Shown: positions 51,007 to 60,690, counted from the first letter of the stretch. The stretch is DNA of 64,000 bases from Candidatus Dadabacteria bacterium (GCA_028823955.1 JAPPFE010000001.1:62001-126000), one strand, 5' to 3'. Numbers and translations are program-made. The notes: a model not told the origin generated them from the letters alone.

Positions 51007-53856
51007 ATGGAGAAATCAAGAATCGAAGATCTGAGCAGGGCGCTTGCCACACAGATCCGGGGCGAGATAAGAAAAAGCCTGGTTGACCGGGCCATCTACA
51101 GCACGGACGCAAGCAACTACAGAGTGCTCCCCGAAGCGGTAGTAATCCCGAAAACCCCCCAGGACATAGAGATCACTGTCTCCGAAGCTTCCGCCCTCGA
51201 CATACCGGTCACGGTGCGAGGGGCCGGGACGAGCCTTGCGGGACAGGCGGTAGGGGAAGGAATAATCCTTGACCTGTCAAAGTACATGAACAGGGTGATA
51301 GACATAGATGCCGCAGGAAGGAAAGTCAGGGTGGAGCCGGGAATCTCGATCGACAGACTCAACGGAAACCTCTTGTCCCTGGGCCTCATGTTCGGACCGG
51401 ACCCCTCAAGCGCGAGCGTCGCCACCGTAGGGGGAGCAGTTGCTAACAACGCCACGGGAGCCCACTCCATACTTTATGGAATGGCGGGCGATCACGTGAT
51501 TTCCTCAAATGTCGTGCTGGCGGACGGCTCTTCTCTCGAACTCTCCGGGGAGAGCTACAAAAGACGCGCTGGAGGACCCGGCATCGCGGAGAGTATTTTT
51601 GAAAAACTTGCCGCGCTTATAAAGGAAAACGGGAAGGTTGTAAAAACCGACTTTCCAAAACACTGGAGGAGAGCTTCGGGGTACTCGCTTAACTACTTTC
51701 TTGACGGAGAATTCAATCCCGCGAAACTTCTTGCCTCTTCTGAAGGCACCCTCGCAATCTCGACCGATTTTGAGCTTAATCTCGTCAAAAAACCCCTCTC
51801 AAGCGCACTTTGCGTCATCCTGTTTCGTGAAATTCCGGATGCGGTGGACTCGGTCTCAGAAATCCTCTCCCACGGTCCCTCGGCAATAGAACTTATTGAC
51901 GGAACCCTGATAGGTCTTGCGAGAAGAAAAAAAGAGCTCTCCCGCTCTGTCTCCTTCATTGACGGAACTCCGGGGTCAGTTCTGGTGGTCGAATTCCAGG
52001 GAGACGACGAAAGGCATACCGCAGAGAGGACGAAGAACCTCGCGAAATCCCTTGATTCCGCTTTTGCCGTACTGGGGCAAGAAGAGCAGAAAAAAGTCTG
52101 GGACTTAAGAAGGGCGGGGCTAGGGATCCTGATGAGCGACAGGGGCAGCCGGAAACCCGTGCCCTGCATAGAAGATGTTTCGGTTCCCGCGGAGAATCTG
52201 GCCCGCTACGCAAGGGACGTGATCTCGCTGCTTCGAGAGTTCGGTCTCAAAGCCGCTTTCTACGGCCACGCAAGCGCCGGATGCCTTCACATAAGACCCC
52301 TTCTCGACCTCCGTGAGCAGAAGGGAGTATCCGACATGGCGGCCCTCTCGGAGCACACCCTTGAGCTCGTACTCCGCCACTCAGGGGTAATGAGCGGCGA
52401 GCATGGAGACGGTCTCCAGAGAAGCTGCCTTAACGAAAAGCTCTTCGGAGAAGCTCTTTACTCAGTGATGAAAAAACTGAAGGAGATATTTGACCCGCGG
52501 GGAGTGCTTAATCCGGGGAAGGTCGTCCATGGGGCAGATCCTTCTCTTAACCTGCGGATGAGCAAGTCAGCGGGGGACATCTCCACCTTTTTCGACTGGT
52601 CACGGGAGGGGGGTCTCGCAGCGGCAGCTTCGATGTGCAACGGCCAAGGGGTATGCAGAAAGACCGCAGGGGGAATAATGTGCCCTTCTTACAGGGCGAC
52701 CCTTGACGAAGGCGATACCACTAGGGCGCGTGCCAACCTGCTCAGGGAAATCATGCTTGGCCACATGAACACGGACATGATCTGGGAGAAAGAATTCCAC
52801 GATGTTTTCGATCTTTGCGTGGGATGCAAGGCGTGCCGCGCCGAGTGCCCTTCGGGGGTTGACGTCGGCAAGATGAAAACCGAGTTCCTGGCCATCTACA
52901 AGAACAAAAACGGGTTTACGGCAAGAGACAGCCTGTTTGGCCGGGTGCATGAGATAAGTTCCGTGCGAAGCGCCCTTCCCCGCTTTTTAAACCGGACACT
53001 TGAGGGCTCTTTTCCCCGATTGCTGCTTTCGCTCTTGGGGGTCTCCCGAAGAAGATCACTTCCTCCGATTGCTGAAGAGACTCTAAGCGGCTGGTTCCGC
53101 AAAAGGAACAAAAAGCCCCGGAACGGAAAACAAGTCGTTTATTTCCATGACACGTGGTCTGAGTTTTTCTACCCCGAGATAGGAAAAGCCGTTGTCGGGA
53201 CACTTGAGAACCTTGGCTTCGAGGTGCTTTTGGAGAGACAGAGAAAGTGCTGCGGGCGGCCGATGCTGAGCACCGGCATGGTGGAGAAAGCAAGGGAGAA
53301 CGCTTCCCACAACGTAAACGTTCTCTCAGGTTACTCCCTAAGGAATATTCCCGTGGTATTCTCAGAGCCAAGCTGCCTCTCTGTGTTTCGGGATGAGTAC
53401 ACTGATCTTCTTCCGGGCAACGAATCGCTTGACGCAATCCTTTCGAACATGCACTCGGTCTGCGAATTTGTCTTCACCCAGGGTAGTAGCTTTTTTGATC
53501 CCGGGGAGCAAAGACGCGGGGAAATACTGGTTCACGGACACTGCCACGAAAGATCAGTTGGCGATTTCGGAAAAACCCTGTCGCTTCTAAACGACCTGGG
53601 GTACGATGCGAGATCAAGCGACGCCGGATGCTGCGGCATGGCGGGGAGCTTCGGTTATGAAAAAGAGCACTACGAAGTATCAAAAGCCATGGGAGAGTGC
53701 GATCTTTTCCCGAAAATAAGGAATCTGGGAGAATCAGAAAGGGTCTGCGTAACGGGCATCTCATGTCTTGATCAGGTCTCCCATTTCACCGAAGCGGTTC
53801 CGGTTCACGTAGCCCTGCTCCTAGAAGAATCCATACAGGCTAAAGATGCGAAATAA
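51007..53856 (+). CDS. FAD-linked 2-hydroxyacid dehydrogenase with Fe-S and CCG domains
   Basis: A 949-residue single-chain enzyme that joins the parts of glycolate oxidase or D-lactate dehydrogenase. Residues about 35-270 are the FAD_binding_4 domain (VTVRGAGTSLAGQA, VGGAVANNATGAHS), about 270-520 the FAD-oxidase C domain (HASAGCLHIRPL, MSGEHGDG), then a ferredoxin-like part with CNGQGVC and CVGCKACRAECPSGVD, and a C-terminal pair of CCG domains (CCGRPMLSTG and GCCGMAGSFGYE). The layout matches YdiJ-like D-2-hydroxyglutarate or D-lactate dehydrogenases. It oxidises a D-2-hydroxyacid and passes electrons to the quinone pool or a carrier. Substrate not determined. Confidence 0.9.
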   Translation: MEKSRIEDLSRALATQIRGEIRKSLVDRAIYSTDASNYRVLPEAVVIPKTPQDIEITVSEASALDIPVTVRGAGTSLAGQAVGEGIILDLSKYMNRVIDIDAAGRKVRVEPGISIDRLNGNLLSLGLMFGPDPSSASVATVGGAVANNATGAHSILYGMAGDHVISSNVVLADGSSLELSGESYKRRAGGPGIAESIFEKLAALIKENGKVVKTDFPKHWRRASGYSLNYFLDGEFNPAKLLASSEGTLAISTDFELNLVKKPLSSALCVILFREIPDAVDSVSEILSHGPSAIELIDGTLIGLARRKKELSRSVSFIDGTPGSVLVVEFQGDDERHTAERTKNLAKSLDSAFAVLGQEEQKKVWDLRRAGLGILMSDRGSRKPVPCIEDVSVPAENLARYARDVISLLREFGLKAAFYGHASAGCLHIRPLLDLREQKGVSDMAALSEHTLELVLRHSGVMSGEHGDGLQRSCLNEKLFGEALYSVMKKLKEIFDPRGVLNPGKVVHGADPSLNLRMSKSAGDISTFFDWSREGGLAAAASMCNGQGVCRKTAGGIMCPSYRATLDEGDTTRARANLLREIMLGHMNTDMIWEKEFHDVFDLCVGCKACRAECPSGVDVGKMKTEFLAIYKNKNGFTARDSLFGRVHEISSVRSALPRFLNRTLEGSFPRLLLSLLGVSRRRSLPPIAEETLSGWFRKRNKKPRNGKQVVYFHDTWSEFFYPEIGKAVVGTLENLGFEVLLERQRKCCGRPMLSTGMVEKARENASHNVNVLSGYSLRNIPVVFSEPSCLSVFRDEYTDLLPGNESLDAILSNMHSVCEFVFTQGSSFFDPGEQRRGEILVHGHCHERSVGDFGKTLSLLNDLGYDARSSDAGCCGMAGSFGYEKEHYEVSKAMGECDLFPKIRNLGESERVCVTGISCLDQVSHFTEAVPVHVALLLEESIQAKDAK

Positions 53857-53905
53857 CCATCTGCCGTCCATAGAAGACGCCGCCGCTTGCCGGTAAGATA
53901 GAACC

Positions 53906-54901
53906 ATGGGATTTCCGCAGATCATAGGACACAAACCTCAGAAGGAATTTCTCCTTAACTCGGTTCGCAAAAACCGGGTCTCGCACGCATACCTTTTCTC
54001 AGGACCCGAGGGAGTGGGGAAAAAGCTGGTCGCAACCGGTTTCGCCAAACTCATAAACTGCGCCGAGGGCGAAATTGAGAACCTTGACTGCGAATGCCCC
54101 TCGTGCGCAAAAACCGAAAAAGGTCTTAACCCCGATGTTTTAGTATTTGGATACCCGGGTGAGAAAACGATAAAGGTGGATCACGTAAGACAGGACATAG
54201 AGAGGCTGATCCACCTGGCGCCCTATGAAAACCCGTACAAGGTCTTTATAATCGACGGCGCGCAGAGAATGAACTTCAACGCCCAGAACGCGTTTTTAAA
54301 GACCCTTGAAGAGCCGCCGCCCCGCTCCGTCATAATTCTCATAACGACGCTTGCGGACCTGCTCATGCCGACCATAAGATCAAGGTGCCAGTCGGTGGTC
54401 TTTCAACCCCTTGAGACGGGGCAGGTAAGAGGATTTCTGGAAAAGGAAGGGGCCGGGCAGAATGACCCGGAGCTTGTCTCGAGGATATCTGGAGGAAGCA
54501 TCTCAAGGGCGCTTGCCACCGATGAGGATTATCTTCGGAAAAGGACTGAATACTTGGATTGCCTGATGGCTGTCGATGCGAAAAAACCGCTTACCCTTTT
54601 TCACTCCGTGGAGAGGATGCAGAAAGAGATAAAAGGCGGGGGGGCAGAAGAACTGAAAACGGTTTTTGACATACTCTCGACATGGCTTCGGGATTCCGTG
54701 ATTCTCAAGACTTCCGGGAAAAAAGAGGAGATAGTGAACACCGACCTCGTCAAGCGGCTAAGCGAATATTCGGGAAAAAGGGACGTATCCGAACTTCTGG
54801 GCAAGTTCGCCGCTCTTGAGGAGACCATGGCGCGGATCTCGGAGAACAACGCGAACGTCGAACTTTCTCTCGAAAATCTTCTCCTTAGACTTTCTCGTTA
54901 A
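53906..54901 (+). CDS. holB: DNA polymerase III delta-prime subunit
   Basis: HolB is the non-ATPase-active wrench of the clamp loader that opens the beta clamp. The 331-residue AAA+ protein begins FPQIIGHKPQKEFLLNSV and has a P-loop-like GPEGVGKKLVATGFA, a zinc-binding Cys group (CECPSC with an earlier Cys), KVFIIDGAQRMNFNAQNAFLKTLEEPPP and the arginine finger region TIRSRCQ. The P-loop keeps Gly-Lys, so ATP binding is not excluded. Downstream is the porin operon with its own promoter. Confidence 0.93.
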   Translation: MGFPQIIGHKPQKEFLLNSVRKNRVSHAYLFSGPEGVGKKLVATGFAKLINCAEGEIENLDCECPSCAKTEKGLNPDVLVFGYPGEKTIKVDHVRQDIERLIHLAPYENPYKVFIIDGAQRMNFNAQNAFLKTLEEPPPRSVIILITTLADLLMPTIRSRCQSVVFQPLETGQVRGFLEKEGAGQNDPELVSRISGGSISRALATDEDYLRKRTEYLDCLMAVDAKKPLTLFHSVERMQKEIKGGGAEELKTVFDILSTWLRDSVILKTSGKKEEIVNTDLVKRLSEYSGKRDVSELLGKFAALEETMARISENNANVELSLENLLLRLSR

Positions 54902-54960
54902 GTTTGTGTACAATGGAATTTTAAGATGTTCGGAATTTATCAAGAGAAATGAGGTGATAC

Positions 54961-56292
54961 ATGCGTAATCTGATTCTAGCAATGACAGTTTTTCTGCTTG
55001 CCCTCCCCGTAGCGTTTGCCGGAGGGACAGAGGATGAAAACGAGGCATTAAAACAACGTATAGAAGACCTTGAGGGGGAACTTGAACTGACCCGGCAGAA
55101 ACTCGCGGAGTCAGAGTCCCTTGCTCTGGCAAAGCAGACTGAAGAGCCGAAGAAAAGTCCGATAAGAATCGGCGGCGCGATGCGGGCAAACCATGCCTAC
55201 GGCGATTATGACGGCCGCAGGGGCGAGAACATCGGAGACTCGGATTTTGAACTCCTTCGCCTCAACGTCGACCTTGACTACAACGGCGTCATCGGAAGGG
55301 CCGAATACCGCTATTACGACGATTACAGCATGATGCACACCGCGTGGCTCGGATACACGGCAGACGGTCTCGGCACCCTTAAGGCCGGCATCGTCCGCGT
55401 TCCTTTCGGACCGGGTGCCTGGGGAGTTTCAAACAGCTGGTTCTTCGATCAGCACTACTACGTCGGGCTTTCGGACGACATGGATCTCGGGGTGAGGTGG
55501 ACGAGAGCCTTCGGCGACCTCACGGTCGATCTTGCCTACTATCTTGAGGACGAGGGACACTGGGACGGCAGCAGCAGCAAAGACAGCGCCCGGTACAGTT
55601 ACGACCCAGTGAAGTGGAGCAAAACCGCTGATGCGGAAGGGACAGTTTCGGACGGGCCGATAAATGGTTTTGAGGAAAAACATCAGGTGAACCTGCGCCT
55701 GATCTACTCAACCGGGAGCATAGGGGATATCGGCATGTCCTTTCAGTACGGAGGGCTTGAGGGAACGGGCGTGGATGACTCGGGCGCCAGCCATCTGGCG
55801 GTTTCAGCTCACGCGGTGACCCCGCTTCGGGATTTCTCGCTTCACTCGCAGATTTCCTATTACAGCTACGACATTACGGACGACACTCCGTGGGGCACGG
55901 GCGACCTTATCCCAATGGGAGCCTTTGACTTTGCCTGGCCGGTGGCGTCAGAAGCGTGGATACCGGCGGTTTCCCTCAGGTACAACGGTATTAACGCAGC
56001 GGATATCTCTTGGCTTGACGGCGTCACCCCTTATGTTGAGTGGAGTTCCATCATGAACAAAAAAGGCGATCTTAACAGCAGCTCCCTCTGGACTTTCGGG
56101 ACTATGTGGTACTGGGGTTCCCTTTACATCTACACCGAGCTCGGCCTCAGCGACGGAAACTTCTTCGTCGGCGGCGAGGGAGATGACTACAGCAGCATCT
56201 ACGGGGTAAACGATTTCGGCGCCAGCGGAAACAACGAGTGGCAAAAACGCTTTAACGTTAACGTGGGCTACTATTTCACCCTTTACGAATAA
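54961..56292 (+). CDS. Outer-membrane porin with N-terminal coiled coil
   Basis: A 443-residue outer-membrane beta-barrel. A signal peptide ends at VAFAGG; residues about 25-60 form a short coiled coil (ENEALKQRIEDLEGELELTRQKL), then many alternating aromatic strands such as GRAEYRYYDDYSMMHTAWLGYTA in short pieces, and a C-terminal strand ending VNVGYYFTLYE, with an aromatic residue before the end. This resembles OprO/OprP-like or DcaP-like porins that begin with a trimerising coiled coil. GAGGTGA lies before the ATG and TACAAT near 54907 is a candidate -10 box. The close BCCT genes suggest it admits betaine-like solutes. Confidence 0.82.
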   Translation: MRNLILAMTVFLLALPVAFAGGTEDENEALKQRIEDLEGELELTRQKLAESESLALAKQTEEPKKSPIRIGGAMRANHAYGDYDGRRGENIGDSDFELLRLNVDLDYNGVIGRAEYRYYDDYSMMHTAWLGYTADGLGTLKAGIVRVPFGPGAWGVSNSWFFDQHYYVGLSDDMDLGVRWTRAFGDLTVDLAYYLEDEGHWDGSSSKDSARYSYDPVKWSKTADAEGTVSDGPINGFEEKHQVNLRLIYSTGSIGDIGMSFQYGGLEGTGVDDSGASHLAVSAHAVTPLRDFSLHSQISYYSYDITDDTPWGTGDLIPMGAFDFAWPVASEAWIPAVSLRYNGINAADISWLDGVTPYVEWSSIMNKKGDLNSSSLWTFGTMWYWGSLYIYTELGLSDGNFFVGGEGDDYSSIYGVNDFGASGNNEWQKRFNVNVGYYFTLYE

Positions 56293-56310
56293 AAACCGGA
56301 GGAGACACAG

Positions 56311-57849
56311 ATGAACAAGACTCAAGGGCACCCGGCAGGACAGGGCAACCTGCGGATATTCGGTCTTGATGTAAACGGCCCGGTATTCGCGGCATCCAGT
56401 ATTTCCGTACTCGTTTTCACGATCGTAGCGCTGATTTTCCAGGCGCAGGCAACGGAAGTCCTGGGAGCGGCCCGTGTCTGGATTACCACCCAGTTCGACT
56501 GGCTTTTCATGATCACCGGCAGCGTATGCTTTCTATTCTGTCTTTTCCTCATCGTGTCTCCCATGGGAAAGATACGGCTCGGCGGCACTCACGCCCGCCC
56601 GGAGTACTCAAGGCTCACCTGGCTCTCCATGATCTTCACGGCGGGAGTAGCAATCGGCCTGCTTTTCTACGGAGTGCTTGAGCCTGTTTATTACCTGCTC
56701 AACCCACCTCTGGGGATCGATCCGTCAGACACCAGTGCGACCCAGGCCATCGCCATATCCGCGGCAACCTTTCACTGGGGATTTTCAGCGTGGTCATTCT
56801 ACGGAGTCGTGGGTCTGGCTCTCGCTTTTTTCGCCTACAACAAGGGACTGCCCCTTACGGTCCGCTCGGCGTTTCACCCTCTGCTGGGAGAGCGCGTGTG
56901 GGGCTGGAGCGGGCACATAATAGATACGCTGGCCATATTCGCCACGCTGTTCGGTCTTGCGACATCGCTCGGTCTCGGAGCGAAACAGGCTGTGGCCGGC
57001 TTTAACTACCTGTTCGGAATTCCCGTAACGGACTTTGCGCATGTCGTATTCATAGCCCTGACCACTTTCCTGGCCACCATCTCGGTGCTAACCGGGATCA
57101 ACGTGGGAATCAAGCGCCTGAGTCAGTTCAACATCGTGCTTGCCCTGCTTCTGCTCCTGTTCGTTTTCTTCGCGGGACCGACGCAGTACATACTGAGCAT
57201 GATCTTCACGGGACTCGGTGACTATTTCGCAAAGATCGTCCCCCTAAGCAACTGGACAGGAAGAGAGGACACTGGTTTTCTGCACGGCTGGACTACTTTT
57301 TACTGGGCCTGGTGGATTTCATGGACGCCGTTTGTGGGAATGTTCATCGCACGCATCTCAAGGGGAAGAACCATACGCGAATTCCTTGTCTGCGTACTCG
57401 TTCTGCCGACCATCTGCTGTCTGCTTTGGATGAGCGTTTTCGGCGGCACAGCCATCCATCAGCTTCTCTTTGACGGCTACACCGGCGTTACGGAGATAAT
57501 CACTCAGTGGAAACCCGAACTTGCGCTTTTCAAGATGCTCGAGCAGGTTCCGATGACGCAGGCACTCTCGTTTGCAAGCGTCATCCTCCTTGTGATCTTC
57601 TTTGTCACTTCATCGGATTCGGGTTCGCTTGTCGTTGACATAACTTCATCCGGGGGAAAACTTGACGCTCCCGCTTCGCAGCGGGTGTTCTGGTGCAGCC
57701 TTGAGGGCGCGCTCGCAATCGCCCTGCTTCTCGGCGGAGGGCTCAAATCCCTGCAGGCGGCTTCGCTCATAGCCGGACTTCCGTTCTCAATACTGCTCAT
57801 CCTGATGACTGTAAGCATATGGAAGGGGATTAGAAGCGAGACCCGCTGA
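56311..57849 (+). CDS. BCCT-family betaine/choline/carnitine-type transporter 1
   Basis: A 512-residue secondary transporter with 12 predicted helices. The BCCT signature is clear: YWAWWISWTPFVGMFIARISRGRTIREF near residue 330 in pieces, and AGVAIGLLFYGVLEPVYY near 110, which holds the glycine-rich substrate and sodium loop. BCCT members take up quaternary ammonium or sulfonium compounds (glycine betaine, choline, carnitine, DMSP), driven by sodium, protons or exchange. GGAGGAGA precedes the ATG, and the gene starts 18 bases after the porin. The N- and C-terminal tails are short, so osmosensing by a long tail as in BetP is unlikely. Confidence 0.92.
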   Translation: MNKTQGHPAGQGNLRIFGLDVNGPVFAASSISVLVFTIVALIFQAQATEVLGAARVWITTQFDWLFMITGSVCFLFCLFLIVSPMGKIRLGGTHARPEYSRLTWLSMIFTAGVAIGLLFYGVLEPVYYLLNPPLGIDPSDTSATQAIAISAATFHWGFSAWSFYGVVGLALAFFAYNKGLPLTVRSAFHPLLGERVWGWSGHIIDTLAIFATLFGLATSLGLGAKQAVAGFNYLFGIPVTDFAHVVFIALTTFLATISVLTGINVGIKRLSQFNIVLALLLLLFVFFAGPTQYILSMIFTGLGDYFAKIVPLSNWTGREDTGFLHGWTTFYWAWWISWTPFVGMFIARISRGRTIREFLVCVLVLPTICCLLWMSVFGGTAIHQLLFDGYTGVTEIITQWKPELALFKMLEQVPMTQALSFASVILLVIFFVTSSDSGSLVVDITSSGGKLDAPASQRVFWCSLEGALAIALLLGGGLKSLQAASLIAGLPFSILLILMTVSIWKGIRSETR

Positions 57850-57906
57850 CACGCACAGAGAAAATTTTGCAAGTGCGGACACGGTAGCTTAAACTCTTTT
57901 CATAAA

Positions 57907-59505
57907 ATGAAACGAGAAAAAGAACCGGCGCGCGGGCAGAAAATTCACAAGGGACGACCCTATGTGCGCGGACGGGAAAATATCAGGATACTAAGGCTTG
58001 ATTTTCATGCCCCGTCATTCGTTGTTTCCTCTTTTATAATCATTTTCTTCATCGTCGCGGGAACAGTCTTTCAGGAGAAAACAGCAGAGGTCTTCGCGGA
58101 CGCCCGCGAGCTTGTCGTAACCCTATTTCACTGGTGGTTCATGACCTCCGCCAACATCATACTGCTTTTCTGCCTGGTAGTGATGGTCTCCCCGCTTGCA
58201 AAAGTGCGTTTTGGCGGAGCGGACGCGAAGCCTGATTACTCCTACGCGAGCTGGTTCGCGATCCTGTTTGCGGCTTCGGTAAGCGCGGGATTCGTTTTTT
58301 TTGGCGTGGTGGAACCCGTGCATCACTTTCAGAACCCGCCGCTCGGCATTGATCCTTCCGACACCGAGAGCGCCTTTGCCATCGCCGTCGCGGGATCTGT
58401 TTTTCACTGGGGACTCCACGGATGGGCCATATTCGCCGTCGCGGGCCTGTCAATGGCTCTTTTCTCCCAGAACATGGGCATGCCGTTTTCCCTGCGTTCG
58501 GTGTTTTATCCCGTTCTGGGCAACCGCGTGTGGGGCTGGACCGGGCACCTGATCGAAACGCTTGTGGTATTCTCCACCCTTTTCGGCCTTGCGGTATCCA
58601 TAGGTTTCGGAACCGAGCAGATAACAGGCGGCATTGAGTACCTGTTCGGAATTCCCCCCTCCGATCTCTCCAGGATAATATTGATCGTTCTTGTAATGCT
58701 GACGGCCATGGCGGCGCTTCTGACCGGGATAAATACCGGAATCGGACTCCTAAGCCGCATGAACATCATTCTCGCGGTGTCGCTGATGCTGTTTGCCATC
58801 TCTGCCGGACCGACGCTTGACATTCTCCGCCACTGCCTGGTCTCGACCGCGAGCTACGCGGCCAACATAGTGCCGCTGAGCCTCTGGACGGGACGCGAGG
58901 ACATGGATTTCATACACGACTGGACAGTTTTCTACTGGGCCTGGTGGTTCTGCTACGCGCCGTTTGTGGGAATGTTCATCGCGCGCATCTCAAGGGGCAG
59001 AACCGTGCGCGAGTTCCTTTTCTTTGTGCTTGTACTGCCTACCGTTTTCTGCGTACTCTGGATGAACGCCCTGGGAGGCAGCGCGGTTTTTCAGTTTCTC
59101 CTAGACGGCTACGCGGGAGTGATTGAAACGGTCGACGCGGGACGTCCTGAACTCGCTTTGTTCAAACTGCTGGAAGCGCTTCCGTTTACGAGGCTGTTCA
59201 GCGTTCTCAGCGTATTGCTGCTGTTTTTCTTCCTCGTCGTCTCTCTTGACTCGGGATCCCTGGCCGTTGACTCCATAACGGCCGGGGGCAAAATGGACAC
59301 GCCGGTGCCGCAGCGCGAATTCTGGTGCTTTATAGCGGGAGTGGTGCCCGCGGTGCTTATGATCGCGGGCGGACTCAAATCGTTTCAGGCAGCGGTTGTG
59401 GTTGCCAGCTTCCCGCTTACCATTCTGTTCATCGTTATGCTTTTCGGTATCTGGGCGGGACTTCGCCGCGAGCTGCGCCACCTGCGCCCTCCAGAACGGA
59501 AATAG
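57907..59505 (+). CDS. BCCT-family transporter 2
   Basis: A 532-residue paralogue of the gene before it, alike from end to end, with AWWFCYAPFVGMFIARISRGRT and AGFVFFGVVEPVHHFQNPP. Differences fall at the substrate site: the first transporter has WWISWTP where this has WWFCYAP, and GVLEPVYYL where this has GVVEPVHHF, so the substrate may differ. The N-terminus has 35 extra basic residues (MKREKEPARGQKIHKGR). It starts 57 bases after the first transporter, with no Shine-Dalgarno sequence, and ends the porin-BCCT run. Confidence 0.92.
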   Translation: MKREKEPARGQKIHKGRPYVRGRENIRILRLDFHAPSFVVSSFIIIFFIVAGTVFQEKTAEVFADARELVVTLFHWWFMTSANIILLFCLVVMVSPLAKVRFGGADAKPDYSYASWFAILFAASVSAGFVFFGVVEPVHHFQNPPLGIDPSDTESAFAIAVAGSVFHWGLHGWAIFAVAGLSMALFSQNMGMPFSLRSVFYPVLGNRVWGWTGHLIETLVVFSTLFGLAVSIGFGTEQITGGIEYLFGIPPSDLSRIILIVLVMLTAMAALLTGINTGIGLLSRMNIILAVSLMLFAISAGPTLDILRHCLVSTASYAANIVPLSLWTGREDMDFIHDWTVFYWAWWFCYAPFVGMFIARISRGRTVREFLFFVLVLPTVFCVLWMNALGGSAVFQFLLDGYAGVIETVDAGRPELALFKLLEALPFTRLFSVLSVLLLFFFLVVSLDSGSLAVDSITAGGKMDTPVPQREFWCFIAGVVPAVLMIAGGLKSFQAAVVVASFPLTILFIVMLFGIWAGLRRELRHLRPPERK

Positions 59506-59607
59506 GGATCGAGGACGCGGGTAAAAAGCTTTTCCGCCTAACTTCCCCTGAAACTCTCCCCGGAAGAATATCGTTTCTGAAATCCATGGGCTTCCAGTTC
59601 CTGCTTT

Positions 59608-59636
59608 TGTCAGAAAAATACTGTAAATTTTTGACA
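59608..59636. promoter_or_regulatory. AbiE operator-like repeat 1
   Basis: A 29-base near-palindrome, TGTCAGAAAA then a 9-base centre and a degenerate copy of TTTTCTGACA. It is one of two such sites before the first antitoxin gene. The core GAAAAATACTG recurs in three of the four sites and GAAAAATATTG in the other. Confidence 0.65.
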
Positions 59637-59681
59637 AACCTTTCGGGTAAGGCAAAACAGGATGAAAGTTCAGAATTGACG

Positions 59682-59711
59682 GCCAAAGAAAAATATTGCA
59701 AATTTCTGGCA
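59682..59711. promoter_or_regulatory. AbiE operator-like repeat 2
   Basis: A degenerate copy of the same element (core GAAAAATATTGCAAATTT), 75 bases downstream of repeat 1 measured core to core, and about 35 bases before the first antitoxin ATG. Confidence 0.55.
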
Positions 59712-59746
59712 GTCTTAAATACCATTCCTGCAAGAAGCGCCACAAG

Positions 59747-60361
59747 ATGTCCGATGTAGCCAAGAAAATAATGAAGAGAATGTCGGAACAGAAAACAGGA
59801 TGGATAGGTACGCCGAAGGATTTTGCCGACATCGGAGCGTCTGGGGAAATTGACCAGGCATTGCGCAGCCTTGTAAAAGCAGGTCGGTTGCGCAGAGTCG
59901 ACCGTGGTCTTTACGATGTGCCGAAAGTGAACAGGTCTTCCAAAGAGGCGGAACCTGCTGACCTGTATTCCGCGGTCACCGCAGTCGCGAGAAGGAAAAG
60001 CGCCAGGGTCATGCCCGACGGTTCGGTGTACGCAAATATGCTGGGCCTTGCCAGTTCGCCCCCCGAAAGCATCTTCTACGACACAGACGGTCCATCAAGG
60101 ACTTTAACCATTGTCGGAAAAACTGTACGGTTCCGCCACGCACCTCCGAAAGTCATGCTCTGGGCAGACAGGCCCGGTGCGCCAGTTGTCCAGGCGCTCA
60201 GGTGGCTGGGCTCCGAAGCCGGTAAAGATCCCCACGTGGTTGCGACTCTGAAAAGAGTTCTTCCCGATCATGTAAAGTCTGACCTGTTGCAGGGAATAGG
60301 TTATCTGCCCATTTGGATGCAGCCGATTGTACGCAAGCTTACCGAGGAATCAGGTGGTTGA
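59747..60361 (+). CDS. AbiEi-like antitoxin/transcriptional regulator, copy 1 (toxin lost)
   Basis: A 204-residue protein of the DUF6088/AbiEi type from the ATG at 59747; a longer reading frame upstream is not family-like. It has an N-terminal winged helix (IMKRMSEQKTGWIGTPKDFADIG, ALRSLVKAGRLRRVDRGLYDVPK) and a C-terminal domain with GSVYANMLGL, FYDTDGPSRTLTIVGKTVRFRHAPP and VVQALRWLG. It should bind the operator-like repeats upstream and repress its own promoter. Copy 2 (60758-61378) is clearly related throughout. No toxin gene follows this copy, only a broken short frame. Confidence 0.85.
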   Translation: MSDVAKKIMKRMSEQKTGWIGTPKDFADIGASGEIDQALRSLVKAGRLRRVDRGLYDVPKVNRSSKEAEPADLYSAVTAVARRKSARVMPDGSVYANMLGLASSPPESIFYDTDGPSRTLTIVGKTVRFRHAPPKVMLWADRPGAPVVQALRWLGSEAGKDPHVVATLKRVLPDHVKSDLLQGIGYLPIWMQPIVRKLTEESGG

Positions 60362-60364
60362 GTC

Positions 60365-60538
60365 ATGACAGACGATAGAGACAAACCAATTTCTCCAAAG
60401 CCTTCCATTCCGTAAAGCAATCTTTCCCGCGTACCAGCTAGAGACACTGAGCAGTGGCTTGAGGATGCAAAACAGAGTGTCCGATTCCTAATTCAGAGTT
60501 GCGAGAGAAGAAATATTTCTCTATGTATCAGGCCCTGA
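60365..60538 (+). pseudogene. Broken short reading frame after antitoxin copy 1
   Basis: From an ATG three bases after the antitoxin stop, one frame reads MTDDRDKPISPKPSIP, a TAA stop, then SNLSRVPARDTEQWLEDAKQ and on to a TGA at 60538. The same frame looks coding on both sides of the stop, with a protein-like DTEQWLEDAKQSVRF part. I cannot name a family; it does not resemble AbiEii. It may be what is left of a partner gene. The remaining 200 bases to copy 2 hold operator-like repeats 3 and 4. Confidence 0.35.
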
Positions 60539-60613
60539 CTTCCCGAAAAACCTGCTTCCCACATCAGTCGACTTTCGGTACGGAGAAATCCCTGGTCTTT
60601 CAGTTTCTGTTTT

Positions 60614-60642
60614 TGTCAGAAAAATACTGTAATTTTCTGACA
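60614..60642. promoter_or_regulatory. AbiE operator-like repeat 3
   Basis: The best copy: TGTCAGAAAA, centre ATACTGTAA, TTTTCTGACA. The 10-base arms are perfect inverted copies and only three central positions break full symmetry over 29 bases. Confidence 0.7.
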
Positions 60643-60690
60643 AAAATTCAGCTATGGAAGAATCAGAATGACTTTTCAGATAATTGACAG

